A DNA stretch of 64,000 nucleotides, taken from the NCBI GenBank assembly GCA_003508835.1, contig PUFA01000285.1, forward strand, positions 992,001-1,056,000. Reading direction: 5' to 3'. The notes under the pieces were generated by a model. It was not told where the DNA came from and searched no databases. It worked only from the letters and a program-made list of their open reading frames with translations. Shown here in pieces: positions 33,798-46,330 of the stretch (positions are counted from its first letter, which is position 1; every line of letters starts with the position of its first letter). Source of the stretch: Eonycteris spelaea. Taxonomy: Eukaryota > Chordata > Mammalia > Chiroptera > Pteropodidae. Both the position numbers and the translations under genes were made by a program.

Positions 33798-35811
33798 TGT
33801 TCTAATTGGACCCAGGAACCCAATTTACCTTGCCTACCCAAGCTGCACAGAATGGCAGGCCTCGTATACACACACAGAAGTGACCGCAAGAGCGTGGCCC
33901 AGGACAGAGTTGAGGACCCCCTAGCCTGTGCTAGTGTCTGAAAGCAGGATTTAGGCAGTCTGCCAGAGACACTGTCAAATGCTAGACATCATCATTACTC
34001 TCCTAACGCAATGTGGCACACCACTACATCACTGACTTGGCCCCTCAGCCCTGGGAACCTTGGACAAGTCTTTCCCATTCCACCTGTCTCTGGAACCTAG
34101 ATCTTGAGGGGAGGGCTAGGTCTCTCCAAGGAATCTTATTGGAACCTTGACCTATGTGTGCTTGCCAGACAGGACTAAGGCAGCTAGAGTGAACCAGAAA
34201 GTAAGTGCAACCAGTTCCATGATGTCGCTCATGCCTGGAGGGTGCCCTTGGTCAGATTCCTCTTATTTCCAGAGCCTCAGTCTCCCAATTGTAAAACGAG
34301 GGCTCGAGGGCTCGGTGAAAGCTCTTTACACCCTTAAATGTAACGTTTTATGATTAAGATCAGAAAGGGGCAGAGTCAAAGTGTTCTCCAATTTGCCCTC
34401 AAGTGTTAGAAATGCAAACCTGCCTCTCTCCTGGCATCCCTAGCAGAGGGCCACTCAACCCCTCTTATAGCACAGTTCTGTCCCTCTGCTCTACCCCTAC
34501 CATGGTGTGAATTTGAACTTGGCAAAAACCAGGGGCTTTCTGGCCAGTGCTCTCACTTTCTCACACAGCAGCCTTGGCCAGGGCTGCAGGTGAGATCCTG
34601 AAGCACAGGCCACTGCTCACAGGAGTTTTTCAGTTTTTTGAAACAAAGGACTTCATGTTCTAATCCCCTCTACTCTGCACTGCAATAATCAGTCTGGTCT
34701 CCCTCAACCCTGGATTTACTCTTCCCAAAGCCTTCTCAGCCTCATCTGCCTCCTTCTTAGCCTTAAAGGACAAGTGAAATTCTCTAAGACCCAGTGTCCA
34801 AGCTCCTGCTGTCTGCTCACTGTGCAAATGCAACGTGTGGCTAGGCTGCACGGAGCTGGTAGCAGATGCCCCATGAGCAGGGACTCCTGGAAGGCAGATG
34901 CTGCATGGGCTGTCAGCTACCTGAAAACCTGGGCCTGCCTTCCACTTTCCAGGGCTTCTCCTAAGCCTCTGCACAGGGTGTGCTAATGAAGCCAGTGCGT
35001 GCAGCAGCACTGGAATGACTCCTGTGTGTGGGCACCGAGCACGATGAATGAGACATGGCCTCCAACATCAAGGGCCTTTCGCTGGCTGAGGAAACCAGAC
35101 GTGAACACAGATAATCTTCATCTTTTATAAGAGCCAGCAGATGGAGCCAAGCACCTCATGAGGGAGGGCTTACTGCAATAGTAAACACTTAGGCTGACTC
35201 TAACAGCCTGGAAGTCCAGGGTTTATTCCAGACTGAGAGAAGGGTGGGAGAGAAGGTACAGAGGTAAAGGCAGCTGAAGGATGTGTGGTGACAAGCAGCT
35301 CAGTGCTTAGGGTGGTGGGAATGAGGCTGGAGGGCTGGAAAGGGGCCCTGCAGGGCAGCCAAAGAACTTGGACTTGACCCACAGGTAATGAATGGGGTTT
35401 TAGGTAGAAGAGTGGCAAGGTCATAGTGTTTTGGGGACTGAGCCCCTTGTGGTTAGGTGTGAACAGAGTAGGGAGACCAGTGAGAGGCCTAAGGAACATG
35501 TAGCAGCCCCAGAAACAGGGCAGTGCCAGAAGAGAAAGGCATCCAAGTAAGCAGGATGCAAGGTGGGGGTAGCCTTGGTAAATGTGTGGACCCAGCGATG
35601 AAGCAAAGGCAATGAAGGATGAGGCTAGTTTCTGGTGTGGTGACTGAATACACAGTTGTGCTGTGAATGGAGAGAGGGGACTCAAAAGAGCAGACACACT
35701 TCGGGAAGAAAGCAATGGCAATGCTGCCCAATTTGTGCCAAAGGGACCTGGTCCAAGGACCTACTGGTGGGCAGGGAGCACCAACTACCAAAACACATGG
35801 AGCAGACTCAC

Positions 35812-35963
35812 CCACTGATGATCTCCTTGGTCTCAGCCCGGATGAAATGCTCCTTCTCAGGGGTCAGAATGCACAGGGAGAACTTCTGGCCTGTCCGGCC
35901 CTCCCCATCCACCACATCTGTGCACTGGTTCATGTTAATGGTGCCCTGAGGCAGGGTTGTGGG
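35812..35963 (-). CDS. MPRIP: MPRIP coding exon, C-terminal half of PH domain 1
   Basis: This 152-bp exon encodes about residues 90-139 plus two bases of the next glycine codon. It starts PTTLPQGTINMNQ and ends ETKEIIS. It supplies the later beta strands and the start of the C-terminal helix of the first pleckstrin-homology domain (about residues 44-152), which lies in the actin-binding N-terminal half of the protein. The acceptor reads cttcttgcag before CCC and the donor is GG followed by gtgagt. The split GG/T codon joins exactly to the next exon at 29416. It is the most 5' exon visible in the window, and the exon before it is beyond base 64000. Confidence 0.97.
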
Positions 35964-38900
35964 CTGCAAGAAGAAGACGAGGCAAGGAGTCACTCAGAGA
36001 CCAACTCTAAGGGGGCACAGTAAGGCAGCATGGACCATCCCCACATTCCCAGGCCCTTTCCAACCTTAGTGGTTTCTCGACAGGCACCTGAACCTCTCAC
36101 AGCTGTGTGGATCCCCAATTACAACAGAGGCGCAGGGTTGCTCTGCCTCACCCTGGCCTTCACAGCCCTGCTTCCTACCACCTCCTACTTCCTCCTCCCC
36201 GTTCCAGAGAGGAGAGTGACAGGCCTGTTCTTCTCAGAGGACACCCAGCTGGATAGTCATTTCTCGTTGGAAAATAATATCCCAGCTAGCACTGGGGGAA
36301 GGGGAGAGACAGGAAGGAGACTGCTCCATGAGAACAGCTGGGATGACAGAGGCAGCTAAAAGCCTGGTCTTTGAGGGGTTACTGATCCAAGAGATCAGTG
36401 AGAAAAAGCTCCGAGGAGGTGGTTTCAAAATAGCAAGGTTATTTTTAGAGGCAAGGATGGGGCTAGAGAGAAGCCACATCCTTGAAGGTAGGCTGTGGGG
36501 TTGGGAGGCCAAGCCCGCCTGAGGCGATTGACCTACCACCACCTTCCAGTACTGTCTGTGAGGAGTGCTACAAGGCTGCCTGGTCCATGCTGGAACAACA
36601 AATTCTGACAGCAAAGCTGTTAAAGACACTGAAATTAGGGATAAAAAACTGAAATTAAGAAAGACAGCTTTAAGAAATTCCTACTTGAGGTGAAGGGTTA
36701 GCTGAGAGGACATTCCTAAAGATGATTTGTTAGCCCTGTACCCTCTGGCTTCTCACTTCCCCTCAATATGAGGATGCTTTTGGAAAGGCAACAGGTTGCC
36801 ATGGCTCTAAAACAGGGGCAGCTATTGGAGTAGGGAGCTCCAGGGCAGCTCCAGCTTCTCCACTGAGTTGCCCCTGAGAGCCCAGCATATTCTCAGTCCT
36901 GTTCCTGGAGAGGCAGCAGTGGGAGAAAAGGCAATAGCAGCCATCTGGGGATTGCCTCACCAGGTACCCTCCCTCCTAGAGCTCTGAATAGGTCCTATAC
37001 CCACCTGGCCGTGAACTGCCTGTTGTCAGGGGAAGAGGGAAGGGGTCTGGTCTGTAATCAGAATGCTGGGTCTGGTGTGGGTGCCAAGCTCAGAGCAACT
37101 ACTCTCCACTATTGGAAAACCTTTTTCATGTCTCCAATGAAAGGAAGGTGGAAGCTCCCCGGCCCTCCAGTTTGAGCTCATGTGCTCTTCCTGGTAACTT
37201 TTCAGGCTGAACTATGAGCTCTTCTGACCCACTGCCACCTTCTTCCTCATCCCCAGGGCCCAACTACAAAAGCCAGACCTGAGGGGTGCTGGTTTCCCAG
37301 AGCCTTTACTCCAACTTGACCACAGGCTCTCTGGTCCACAGAAGGTAGAAGGAGTTAGTTTCCCAGTTTCAAGAAGCCTTTCCTTATAGGGCCCATGGAC
37401 TCAGCCCATCATCCTTGGGCCCAAGTCAGAATGGAGGGGGCAGGGCTGGAGGGCTGGCCATGAGCTCATGGGGGGTCCTCCAACTTTAGGTGGGCTAAGC
37501 GCCTGCACCCTCAGCTATGTGTTCAAAGTATGGCCTGCCTCAAAACTGACCCCAAGGTGGGGAAACAAGGAGGGGTGAAAGTGTCATTTCTGAAGGTGGG
37601 CCACAACCACACTAAGCCTAGTGCTCTCCATGAGTGAAGCAGCCTTGCAGTATCTCTCCCAGGCACTCCTGGAGGGTCCTTGAGCTGGGAAAAGGAGCAT
37701 GGTGGGTTGTTCTGAAACCAAACAGAAGGGGTTCCTTAGGAGCAGTGGGCAAAGGAGGTGGCCTGGGATCCACCTGCCTGCCTTTTGGCTGGAAAAGGCC
37801 CATATGCACCTAGGGCCTCGGTACCCCTCCCCAGGTAAGAGCTGTTCCACAGCTGTAAGAACATACCCTCTAGCTCAAGGCAGGGCCTATCTGGTCCTTC
37901 CAACTTTCCCAGCCTCTTTGCTCCAGCTCCGGCCCCAGCCCCTTCACGCTTCACAAGTTTTCATCTCAGGCCTTCTTCTAGCATCATGCCAGTGCCCCAT
38001 CTGAACCCTCTTTGAGCAAACTAAGGGTGGCAATCTCTGTCCTCTGGGAGTTCAGCCTCCCCCACGCAGAAGCACACACTCCCTGCTGGCACTAACAAAA
38101 TACACGGCTTCTTTGAGGCAGGTCCTCTTGTGTGTGCAAAGAGGAAACTAATGAGGTGGACTTCTGTGAGGATTAAGGCCATGAGCTGTTATGTGGGCAT
38201 GCCTAACCTACTTGTTTCCAGAGTGAACCTGGACTAGGATCACGGAGTGGAGAGAGGGGGGATGGGCAGAGGGGCTTTTCCAAGGTGACTTTTCCTTGCT
38301 CAGCCTCGATGCCCACCCCAATCCCTGGGTCTATGGTCCCACAATGCTGCCAACATATGTCACCTGTGACATACAGATGCACAGGCTAGATAAGTTATCG
38401 ATCTGTGCCATGGCACTGACACCTTATAAACTATAACATGTATATAACACACACATAGGTAAGTTAAGCAGGGACAATAAAACACATCAACAGAAATTCT
38501 AATATTTTCTTCTTCCTGGACCACTTAGTGGGCCCCCTTGAGGCACACACTCCTCTTTGGATACTAGTGTTCCAGGGCTCAAAGTCACCAAACTGCTCAC
38601 TGTCTCCTCTTGCACAGTACCTGTTTTCACTGGGCAGGCAAATGGTCACCAGCTACAAACAAGATTTCCTAGCCAGCTCTGCAGCTGAACATGGCCACAG
38701 GACTCTATCACCAATGCACTGTAACTTCTCCAGGTCTAAGTTTCTTTGTGTACAAAATGAAGCCTCTACTTCCTTCCAGAAGTGTCAATAAAAGGCAAAG
38801 ACATAACAAGCTAGAGCTGAAGGAAATGAACATTTATTTACCACCTATGTGTCAGGACCTCACAATTATGACCTCTTGTCATTCCTCCCTAAATATTATG

Positions 38901-40179
38901 TTGAGGCAAGCATTATCTAATTCTATTAAATATGCAGAAAAGGGATCAGAGAGTAAGCAGTGATCACAAAAGAAGGGAAAACTGGTCCAGGTACACACTG
39001 ACAACTGCTATGAAAATAGCACCTTCTGAGTCTACCAGCAGCACACTGTGCCGTGTGCTAACTAAATGCTAAGACCTGGTCCCATGTTTCCTCTCACTGA
39101 CGACTCCCACAACCTTCTGAGGCTGGCAAAATTGTCACCCCATTTGCCCCTTCATTACTCTGACACTCGATTTTTATGTACGTGTATTTTACCACAATAA
39201 AAGAAATCCTTTACTCCATAGAGTTGTCCCAAGACCAGAGATGTTACTGCGCACATGAAATGAGGGCTCAGGAGTGGCATACAACCCTGGCTGCTGCTTC
39301 TGTTTCTTAGCACAAACACACACTCCCCACCACGGCAAGCGGGTAGTGATAAGAAGACAATTTATTCAACATACTTTCCCTGAATGCTTGCCACAGGAAG
39401 ATTGGAGGAAAGTTTTGGGCATATTTTTCTTTTACCCCAGGACAGTGAGGAGGCTGGCAGGCTGAAAAGAACTTACCTAGGTGGACTGGAAGATGCTCTA
39501 GACATAACTGACCACCCTCTCCCTGAGAGGGGAGGGAAAGCCAGGTCTTTGGGTTGATACTGGAGGCCAGCTGCTGGTCCTAAGATGGCTAGCAGTAGCC
39601 TCTTGAAAAGGACCAGCCAAACTGAGGGGTTTATCCAAGGGCAAGCCAAGCAGCTCTCATACATTCTCTATGCCTTGCCAGCCCCCAACTTGAGAGATCT
39701 ATATACCTATGCTGGCACTGCCCAAAATGAGCTTCAGTGTATATTTCTGAATAATAAATGGAACAACCAGACCCTCTATGTTTATAATGCAGATTCTTTA
39801 ATAATACATATTTATGCTTTATTTCTAAGTAAATATTTCATAATATATGACATATAAGTATTCTATTTATAAATGTTTTATTTATAAAATAAGACTATCC
39901 AACCTTACTAAACCCCATGTTTGTTAAGCAAATAACGGATGATATATGTACAAAGGCCTGACAGTAGTTAACAAGTTCTCCACTAATTCAGGGGCATGAG
40001 ATGGAGAAGCTGGCTTGAAGGAGATTCAGGACTCAGAAAGGAAATCCCACCTTCAGGGGCCCATGATGCTGTGCTGCAGCCACCACCCCTGGGGCCAGGA
40101 CTACAGCAACTAGTAAATGGTAAAGCTGAAAGGCAAGAAAGAGGTGGGTGTGTTGATACTGCATAAATGCAGAGTGGGG

Positions 40180-40375
40180 AAATTGATAGGAACAGAAAGT
40201 AGATTAGTGGTTGCCAGAGGCTGAGGAATGATTAGAGTGTGATAACTAGGAGTGCAGGATTTCTTTGGGGGAGAGGGGATGAAAATGGTCTAAAATGGAT
40301 TGTGGTGATGACTATACAACTCTGTGAATACACTAAAAAACAATGACTTGTACACTTAAAAATAAAACAAAATTT
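40180..40375 (+). mobile_element. LINE-1 3' end fragment (old, L1M type)
   Basis: Carries the familiar L1 tail text 'gtggttgccagaggctgagg ... ggtgatgactatacaactctgtgaatacac ... cttgtacacttaaaaataaaac'. Truncated at the 5' side. Confidence 0.8.
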
Positions 40376-41394
40376 GCACAGATATAGAAAATAACCAAGG
40401 TGAGTGGGGCAGCCAGTAGACCAGACTCATTAAGAAGCTGGTATAGCTCCACTCAGGCTCCTGCCACAAGAACACTCACTGCTGCTGCCTCCAACCCAGG
40501 CCTGGAAGGTGCTTAGTGCCCCTCCTCCTGCCCCATGTTTCAGACACAGAAACAGAGGCCCAGAGAGAGGCATGAGGACTGGACAACTCCTAACCCATGT
40601 GAGCACACACTACCTCTACCACAGCAAAAGGCAGGAACCACAGGAGCAAGGCCAACCATCCCCAAGGAGCTAACTCTACTGGGCTCTGACATGTGTCTCC
40701 ACAGAGGGCAAAGCTGAACACCCTGCTGGGAGGTGGACCCTGCTGGAGATGATACAAGCTGAGCATGTGCACCCATCCCTAGGAGGTGCCTCTTTCAAAA
40801 ATTGGCTCTGGCTTCATCCAGGGGCAATGGGAGCTTTCTGAGGCATTCAGGGTTTCCATGGATTTAGAATGGGGCCTATAAGACAGGGGATCATTTGCTA
40901 ATCCCAAGCAGCAACAGTGCAGTGCCCACACTGCGTGTGCAACCTCAGAGTTGTGGGAAGAGAAGGGAGATGAATCAACCCAATGCTGTACATGCTTTAG
41001 TGCTCTGGGGGAGTTGGGGTGTTATGGAAATGACCCATTCGGGGCTCTGGTGACCAGCCAAACTCCCTGAATTCCTGGGGCATTGTTAGGGTTGGCTAAA
41101 CTCAGTTTTTTAAAGGGGAAAGGAACACAACAAAAACCCTTCTCACTTGCAGCCAAGGCCAGGAAGTTCCTTCTCGCACCTGCTGTGCGAGAATGACCTG
41201 CTGGCTATGGTTGCTAGCTGGGCAGCAAGATGTCCAAGCTCCTGCCAAGCGGCCAAGGGCCCTCTGCCGAGGGAGCTTTCCTTGGGAAGCCATCACCACC
41301 CAGCCAAGGATCACTTTGCTCCTAAGCCTGGGGGCACAGAACACAGAGAAGAATTGCTTTCATCCTCCTCGCCCAACCCCATAGCAGAACTCCA

Positions 41395-42558
41395 CAAGAT
41401 CGAAATGCCCAATAACCATACACATCAATGAACTCAATCTAGATGAAAGACCTACATGTAAGAGAAAAACTATGAAACTCTTAGAAGACCAAGGGTAACA
41501 GCTTCATAACACTGGATTTAACAATGGCTATGACACCGAAAGCACAAGCAACAAAAGAAAAAATAGGTAAAGTGGACTTCATCAAAATTAAAAACTTTTT
41601 AACCAATGTCACCATAAAAAATAAATTAATTTTAAAAAATTAAAAACTTTTGTGCATCCAAGGACATTATCAAGAGAGTGGAAAGGCAATCCACAGAATG
41701 GAAGAAAACATGTGCAAATTATCTATTTAATAAAGAATTAATATCCAGAATAAAGAACTCCTACAACTCAACGGCCAAAAAAAAAAAAAAAAAAAAAAGC
41801 AAGCAATTTAAAAAAGGGCAAAAGATGGCAATAAACATTTTTCCAAAGAAGATATATATGCAAATGGCCAATAAATACATGAAAAGATGCTCAACGTCAT
41901 TAATTATTAGGGAAATGCAAACTAAAACCACAATGAGATACCACTTGATATGTACTAGGTTGCTTGTAATAAAAATGCTGTTAGTAGTGATGAGGATGTG
42001 GAGAAATTAGAACCTTTGTGTGTTGCTGGTGGGAAGACAAAATGGTATCGCTGCTGTGGAAAACGGTTTGGCAGTTCCTCAAAAAATTAAACACAGGATT
42101 ACCATATTATCTAGCAATTTTACTTCTAGGTATATACCCATAAGAACTGAAATCAGGGTCTCAAACAGATATTTGTACGCCATGTTCATAATGCATTATT
42201 AACAATAGCTAAAAGGCAGAAGCAACACAAGTGTCCACAGATGGATGAACGGATAAAGAAAATGTGGCATGTATATACAATTGACTGTTAGTCAGCCACA
42301 AAAAGGAATGAAATTCTGCCACATGCTACAACGTGAATGAACCTTGAAAACATTGTGTTACGTGAAATACTTCAGAGACAAAAAGTCAAATATGTGTTTA
42401 ATTGGTATAGAGTTTCAGTTTAACATGAAAAATTTCTGAAGATAAATGGTTGTGATGGCAACAAAACAATGTGAATGTACTTAATGCCACTGAACTACAT
42501 ACTTAAAAATGGTTAGTCAGGATGGTAAATTTTACGATATGTATATTTAAATGAACAT
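41395..42558 (+). mobile_element. LINE-1 fragment covering ORF2 3' part and tail (L1M type)
   Basis: About 1.16 kb with text corresponding to the C-terminal part of L1 ORF2 (for example around tgaaaagatgctcaacgtcat and ctagcaattttacttctagg) broken by stops and frameshifts, then the L1 3' untranslated tail. An A-rich run interrupts it at about 41778-41798. It is 5' truncated, ends against a CA microsatellite and encodes no intact protein. Confidence 0.88.
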
Positions 42559-42559
42559 G

Positions 42560-42610
<51 letters not shown>
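42560..42610. repeat. (CA)n microsatellite
   Basis: About 25 perfect AC dinucleotides immediately after the L1 tail, which probably seeded it. Confidence 0.95.
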
Positions 42611-42612
<2 letters not shown>

Positions 42613-43170
42613 ATCCAGGCCAAGGTGGAAATCTAGGCAGAAAGAAGTGCCTCATTTAAGCCAACATGCTCCTTGTGTGGAAGTGGTCATTGTATAGATG
42701 GAGCCTGGCCAACTATGGCCCAACTTACCATGGAGTCATGTGAGGTCCTCCCCAGCGGGTATAGAACAGAGGCCTCAGTGGGTAGACCTCGACCTCTCAT
42801 ACCAAGCCTCTGACCTCTCCCCATCTCCAATCCTCAGCTCAAAGGTGGGAGCAGCAACCCCCTAAATGCATGGGACCCCAGAGTATGGGCCCCTGGAATC
42901 CTGCTGTTCTCTTCTGCTACAGGCAGGCTATAAATACCCCACCCCAGAATCATAACTGGATGATGAATTATTTTCCTAGAAGGTATGATGATCTCAGATA
43001 CATGCTGCATACAAACGGGCATCCATTATAGGAATGAGCCTTTTGCCTTAAATAGGACTGGTATAGTTTAGCACAGGGGTCCCAGGCCACAGACCAGGAC
43101 CAGACATGGCCTGTTAGGAACTGGGCTGCACAGCAGGAGGTGAGTAGCAGGCAAGCAAGCGAAGCTTTAC

Positions 43171-43381
43171 CTGTATTTGCAGCTGTGCCCTAGTGCTAGC
43201 ATCACTGCCTCAGCTTCACCTCAGATGATCAGGCGTTAGATTCTCATAGAAGCGTGAACCCTATTCTGAACCATGATGCGGGGGATCTAAGTTGCACACT
43301 CCTTATGAGAATCTAATGCCTGATGATCTGAGGTGGAGCTGAGGTGGTGATGCTAGCGCTGGGGAGCAGCTGCAAATACAG
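43171..43381. repeat. Subterminal palindrome, 78-bp arms
   Basis: Arms 43171-43248 and 43304-43381 are reverse complements over 78 bp with nine mismatches by eye, separated by a 55-bp loop. The arms contain gctagca/tgctagc and tagattctcata/tatgagaatcta. They lie close to the left end of the hAT element and could be its subterminal transposase-binding region. Confidence 0.9.
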
Positions 43382-43587
43382 ATTAACATTAGCAGAGAGG
43401 TTTGACTACACAGAAACAAATCAATTGCTTGCACAAATATCAAAATCCTATCAGTGGGTGTGACGAGTGACAATTAAGCTGCATTTGGTGGTAGGCTTTA
43501 AGTCAGAATCCCACACTTATTTTAATCCATGTGTGGCTCGCCCATTCTTTTATTTACCACTTCTATCCGTGTGCCTTTTTCCCACAC

Positions 43588-45560
43588 TGCACACATGTCT
43601 CAGTCACAGTTTCAGTATGCCCACAAGCTAACCCTAGCCAAAGGAGTAAAAAACAAATGTCACTAGAGAGCATCTTTGAAAAAGGGGAAAGACCCAATGA
43701 TGAAACAGAAGACTCTAAGATTGTGAACAAAAAGAAAGCTGTATTTAGAAGAAAATACCAAGAGTTTGAGTTAAAATATGGGTTCATTGCAATAGGAGAT
43801 TCACATTCTCCAAGCCTGCTTTGTACAATATGTGGTGAACAGCTATCCAATGAAGCCATGAAACCGTCAAAACTGCCACACGGAGACCAAATGCCCTGTA
43901 TTAAAAGGCAAGCCTTTGGAGTTTTTCAAAAGGAAAAAAAAATGTGAACATGAAGAACAGAAGAAATTATTGAAGGCCACCACTTCATTAAATGTGTCTG
44001 CACTGAGAGCATGATTCTCAGTGGCTAACTGCATTGCTAAAGCTAAGAAGCCCTTTACTATTGGTGAAGAGTTGATCCTGCCTGCTGCTGAGGACATTTG
44101 TCATGAACTTTTAGGAGAGGCTGCAGTTCAAGAGGTGGCACATGTTCCTCTTTTCACTAGCACCATTACTAGAAGAACTGATGAAATAGCACAGGATACT
44201 GAGGCACATTTGTTAGGATTAATGAGTTACCATTAATGGTTGCAATCCAGGTTGACAAGTCTACCGATGCTAACAATAAGGCTTGTTTTTGTGCAATATT
44301 ATTTTTCAGGAGGATGTGCATGAGGATATGTTATGTGCACTCTTGTTGCCAACAAACACCACAGCTGCAGACCTATTCAAGTCTTTGAATGATCACATAT
44401 CAGGAAACTGAACTGGTCACTTTGTGTCAGTATATGCATGGATGGAACAGCTGCCATGACTGGATGACTTTCTGGTTTCACTACTCGGGTCAAAGAGGTC
44501 GTTTCTGAATGTGAGTCTATACACTGTGTCATCCATAGAGAAATGCTGGCTAGCTGAAAAATGTCACCTGAACTTAACATTTTTCAGGGTGTGACTAATA
44601 TTATCAACCACATTAAAGGACATGCCCTTAATTCACATCTGTTTGTGCAGCTCTGTGAGGAGATGGACACAAAGCACACACGTCTTCTCTTATACACAGA
44701 TGTGAGATGGCTTCCTAAAGGAAGATCACTGGCCAGACTTTTTGATTTATGAGAGCCACTCCAGAGATTTCTTTTAGATGAACAGTCAACACCCAAACTT
44801 AAGTTTTGATGGTCTTGTAATCTAGAAATTCATTTTTAACAGTAGTAGTGTAGTATACCCTGGCAGCACATTTCGGTGACACGGAAAGGGATACAAAATT
44901 TGCTTAATTGTGACATATTCAACCTGCTTAACCAACTCAATCTGTCACTTCAGGGGAGAATGACAACTGTGTTCAAGTCAGCACATACGTGACTGCATTC
45001 AAAGCTAAACTGGAATTATGGGGCGATAAGTGAACATTGTTATTTTTGACATGTTTCAAACATTAGCAGAGATTTTGAAAAGAGACTGAGTCAGGCCTTC
45101 TTTCTCCCAGCTGGTGCACAACCATTTATTTCAGCTTTCAAAAGAGTTTGAGCATTACTTCCCAGTCACAAAAGGCCCCAAAACAGTGAAGGAATGGATC
45201 CACAACCCATTTGTGAATAAGTAAGGTGAATCGACTTTGTCCACACTAGAAGAGGATCAGCTGCTTGAGATTACAAATGATGCGGACCTTAAAAGTATTT
45301 TGAGACAACTTCAAATCTCCAAACGTTCTGGATTAAAGTCAAGGCAGAATATCCTGAGATTGCCACCAAAGTAATGAAAAGCCTGCTTCCATTTCTAACA
45401 TCCTACCTTTGTGAAGCAGAATTTTCTTCAGTGACAGCAGCCAAAACGAGATTTTGGAGTAAAATGGACATAAGCAACACACTTCGGGTATCACTGTCTC
45501 CCATTATCCCCAGATGGGACTATCTAGTTGCAGGAGAACTAGCTCAGGGCTCCCACTAAT
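43588..45560 (+). pseudogene. Decayed hAT transposase
   Basis: Pieces in shifting + frames follow the order of a ZBED5/FAM200-like hAT transposase: a BED-type zinc-finger piece (LLCTICGEQLSNEAMKPSKL near 43810), a catalytic-core segment with DKSTDANNKA near 44250, a piece IHREMLA near 44535, then MSPELNIFQG and LYTDVRWLPKGRSL near 44560-44735, and the C-terminal dimerisation piece SYLCEAEFSSVTAAKTRF near 45400. Several stops and frameshifts interrupt it, so it is not functional. The related domesticated host genes are intact elsewhere in mammals; this copy is a fossil. Confidence 0.85.
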
Positions 45561-46149
45561 TCCGCATTATGGTGAGTTGTATAATTATTTCATTATATGT
45601 TACAATGTAATAATAATAATGTGCATAATAAATGTAACGTACTTGAATCATCTCGATTCATTGTCTTCCATCCAACTGGTCACTGATACCAAAAATGTTG
45701 GGGACTGCCAATTTAGCCCACTGGCCTGGTTTACCCCAGAACCAGGAAGCTTATTTCCTTAGCTTCAGTCCCTGAAGTAAATCGATATCTTTCCCCATCA
45801 GCCAAACCACTAAACCCTGTCTTGGTTTCTACCTGGCACCAGGGCCCTTTCTTCCTCCATGGCTCTTCTGCCTGCACAAATTTACCTTGTCTCAGCCTCT
45901 GCTCCTGGTGAGTCACACAGTTTGGGGGCCAACCAAGAAGACGCGTGGAGGAAGTATATTGTATCTGGCTGACTTGTGTCTGAACCTGTGAGCCTACCTA
46001 AGTTCTCAGCTCTGACTTAAGCTCCAGTTCACATTTGCAATCACATCCACTGATAGCAAAAGAAGTTTTCACAGCCCTGCCCAGAAAACTATGTAATCAT
46101 CTTAAGACTCACTAGACACGTTTAGGTACAGACTGATACACTCATTCAT

Positions 46150-46330
46150 GGGCTCATGTTAATTGACAGCCATTTACTGAGTATCTACCTTGTGCTGGGC
46201 ACTGTTCTTGGTTGGTGCTGGGAATAGAAGCGAAAACAGAACAAAGGGCTGCCCTTAGAAAAGATAATTTTATTCTTGTGGTTATGAGGGAAATAAGAGG
46301 AAAACAAAGAACCATCTGATTTCAGGTAGT
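46150..46330 (+). repeat. L2-type remnant
   Basis: Shows the motif 'catttactgagtatctaccttgtgctgggcactgttct' typical of ancient L2 3' ends. Related sequence may extend to about 46780. Confidence 0.55.

Larger units (their letters stand above)
29417..35811. other. Intron between exons 29332-29416 and 35812-35963
   Basis: About 6.4 kb. It contains the nested LTR pair at 32377-33797 and an L2-like remnant near 35200-35480. The rest is unassigned, without exon-like signals that I could tie to a protein. Confidence 0.6.
43074..45707 (+). mobile_element. Near full-length hAT DNA transposon (Charlie/ZBED5-FAM200-like)
   Basis: A 2.6-kb element starting caggggtccc and ending ttggggactg, near-inverted terminal sequences of the hAT type. 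Flanks gtttagca (43066-43073) and atttagcc (from 45711) could be an 8-bp duplication with two changes. Its left end matches the short element at 7537-7765 in reverse. It encloses a decayed transposase and a subterminal palindrome. The exact repeat-library family was not assigned. Confidence 0.85.

Noticed and set aside
35200..35721. 173-residue minus-strand open frame next to an MPRIP exon
   Set aside because: It overlaps L2-like repeat sequence and shows no family motif.
43531..43947. 138-residue + strand open frame
   Set aside because: It is the N-terminal part of the decayed hAT transposase.
44862..44900. Text resembling a U6 snRNA start (ggcagcacat)
   Set aside because: Only about ten bases agree and the stretch continues as transposase-derived sequence.
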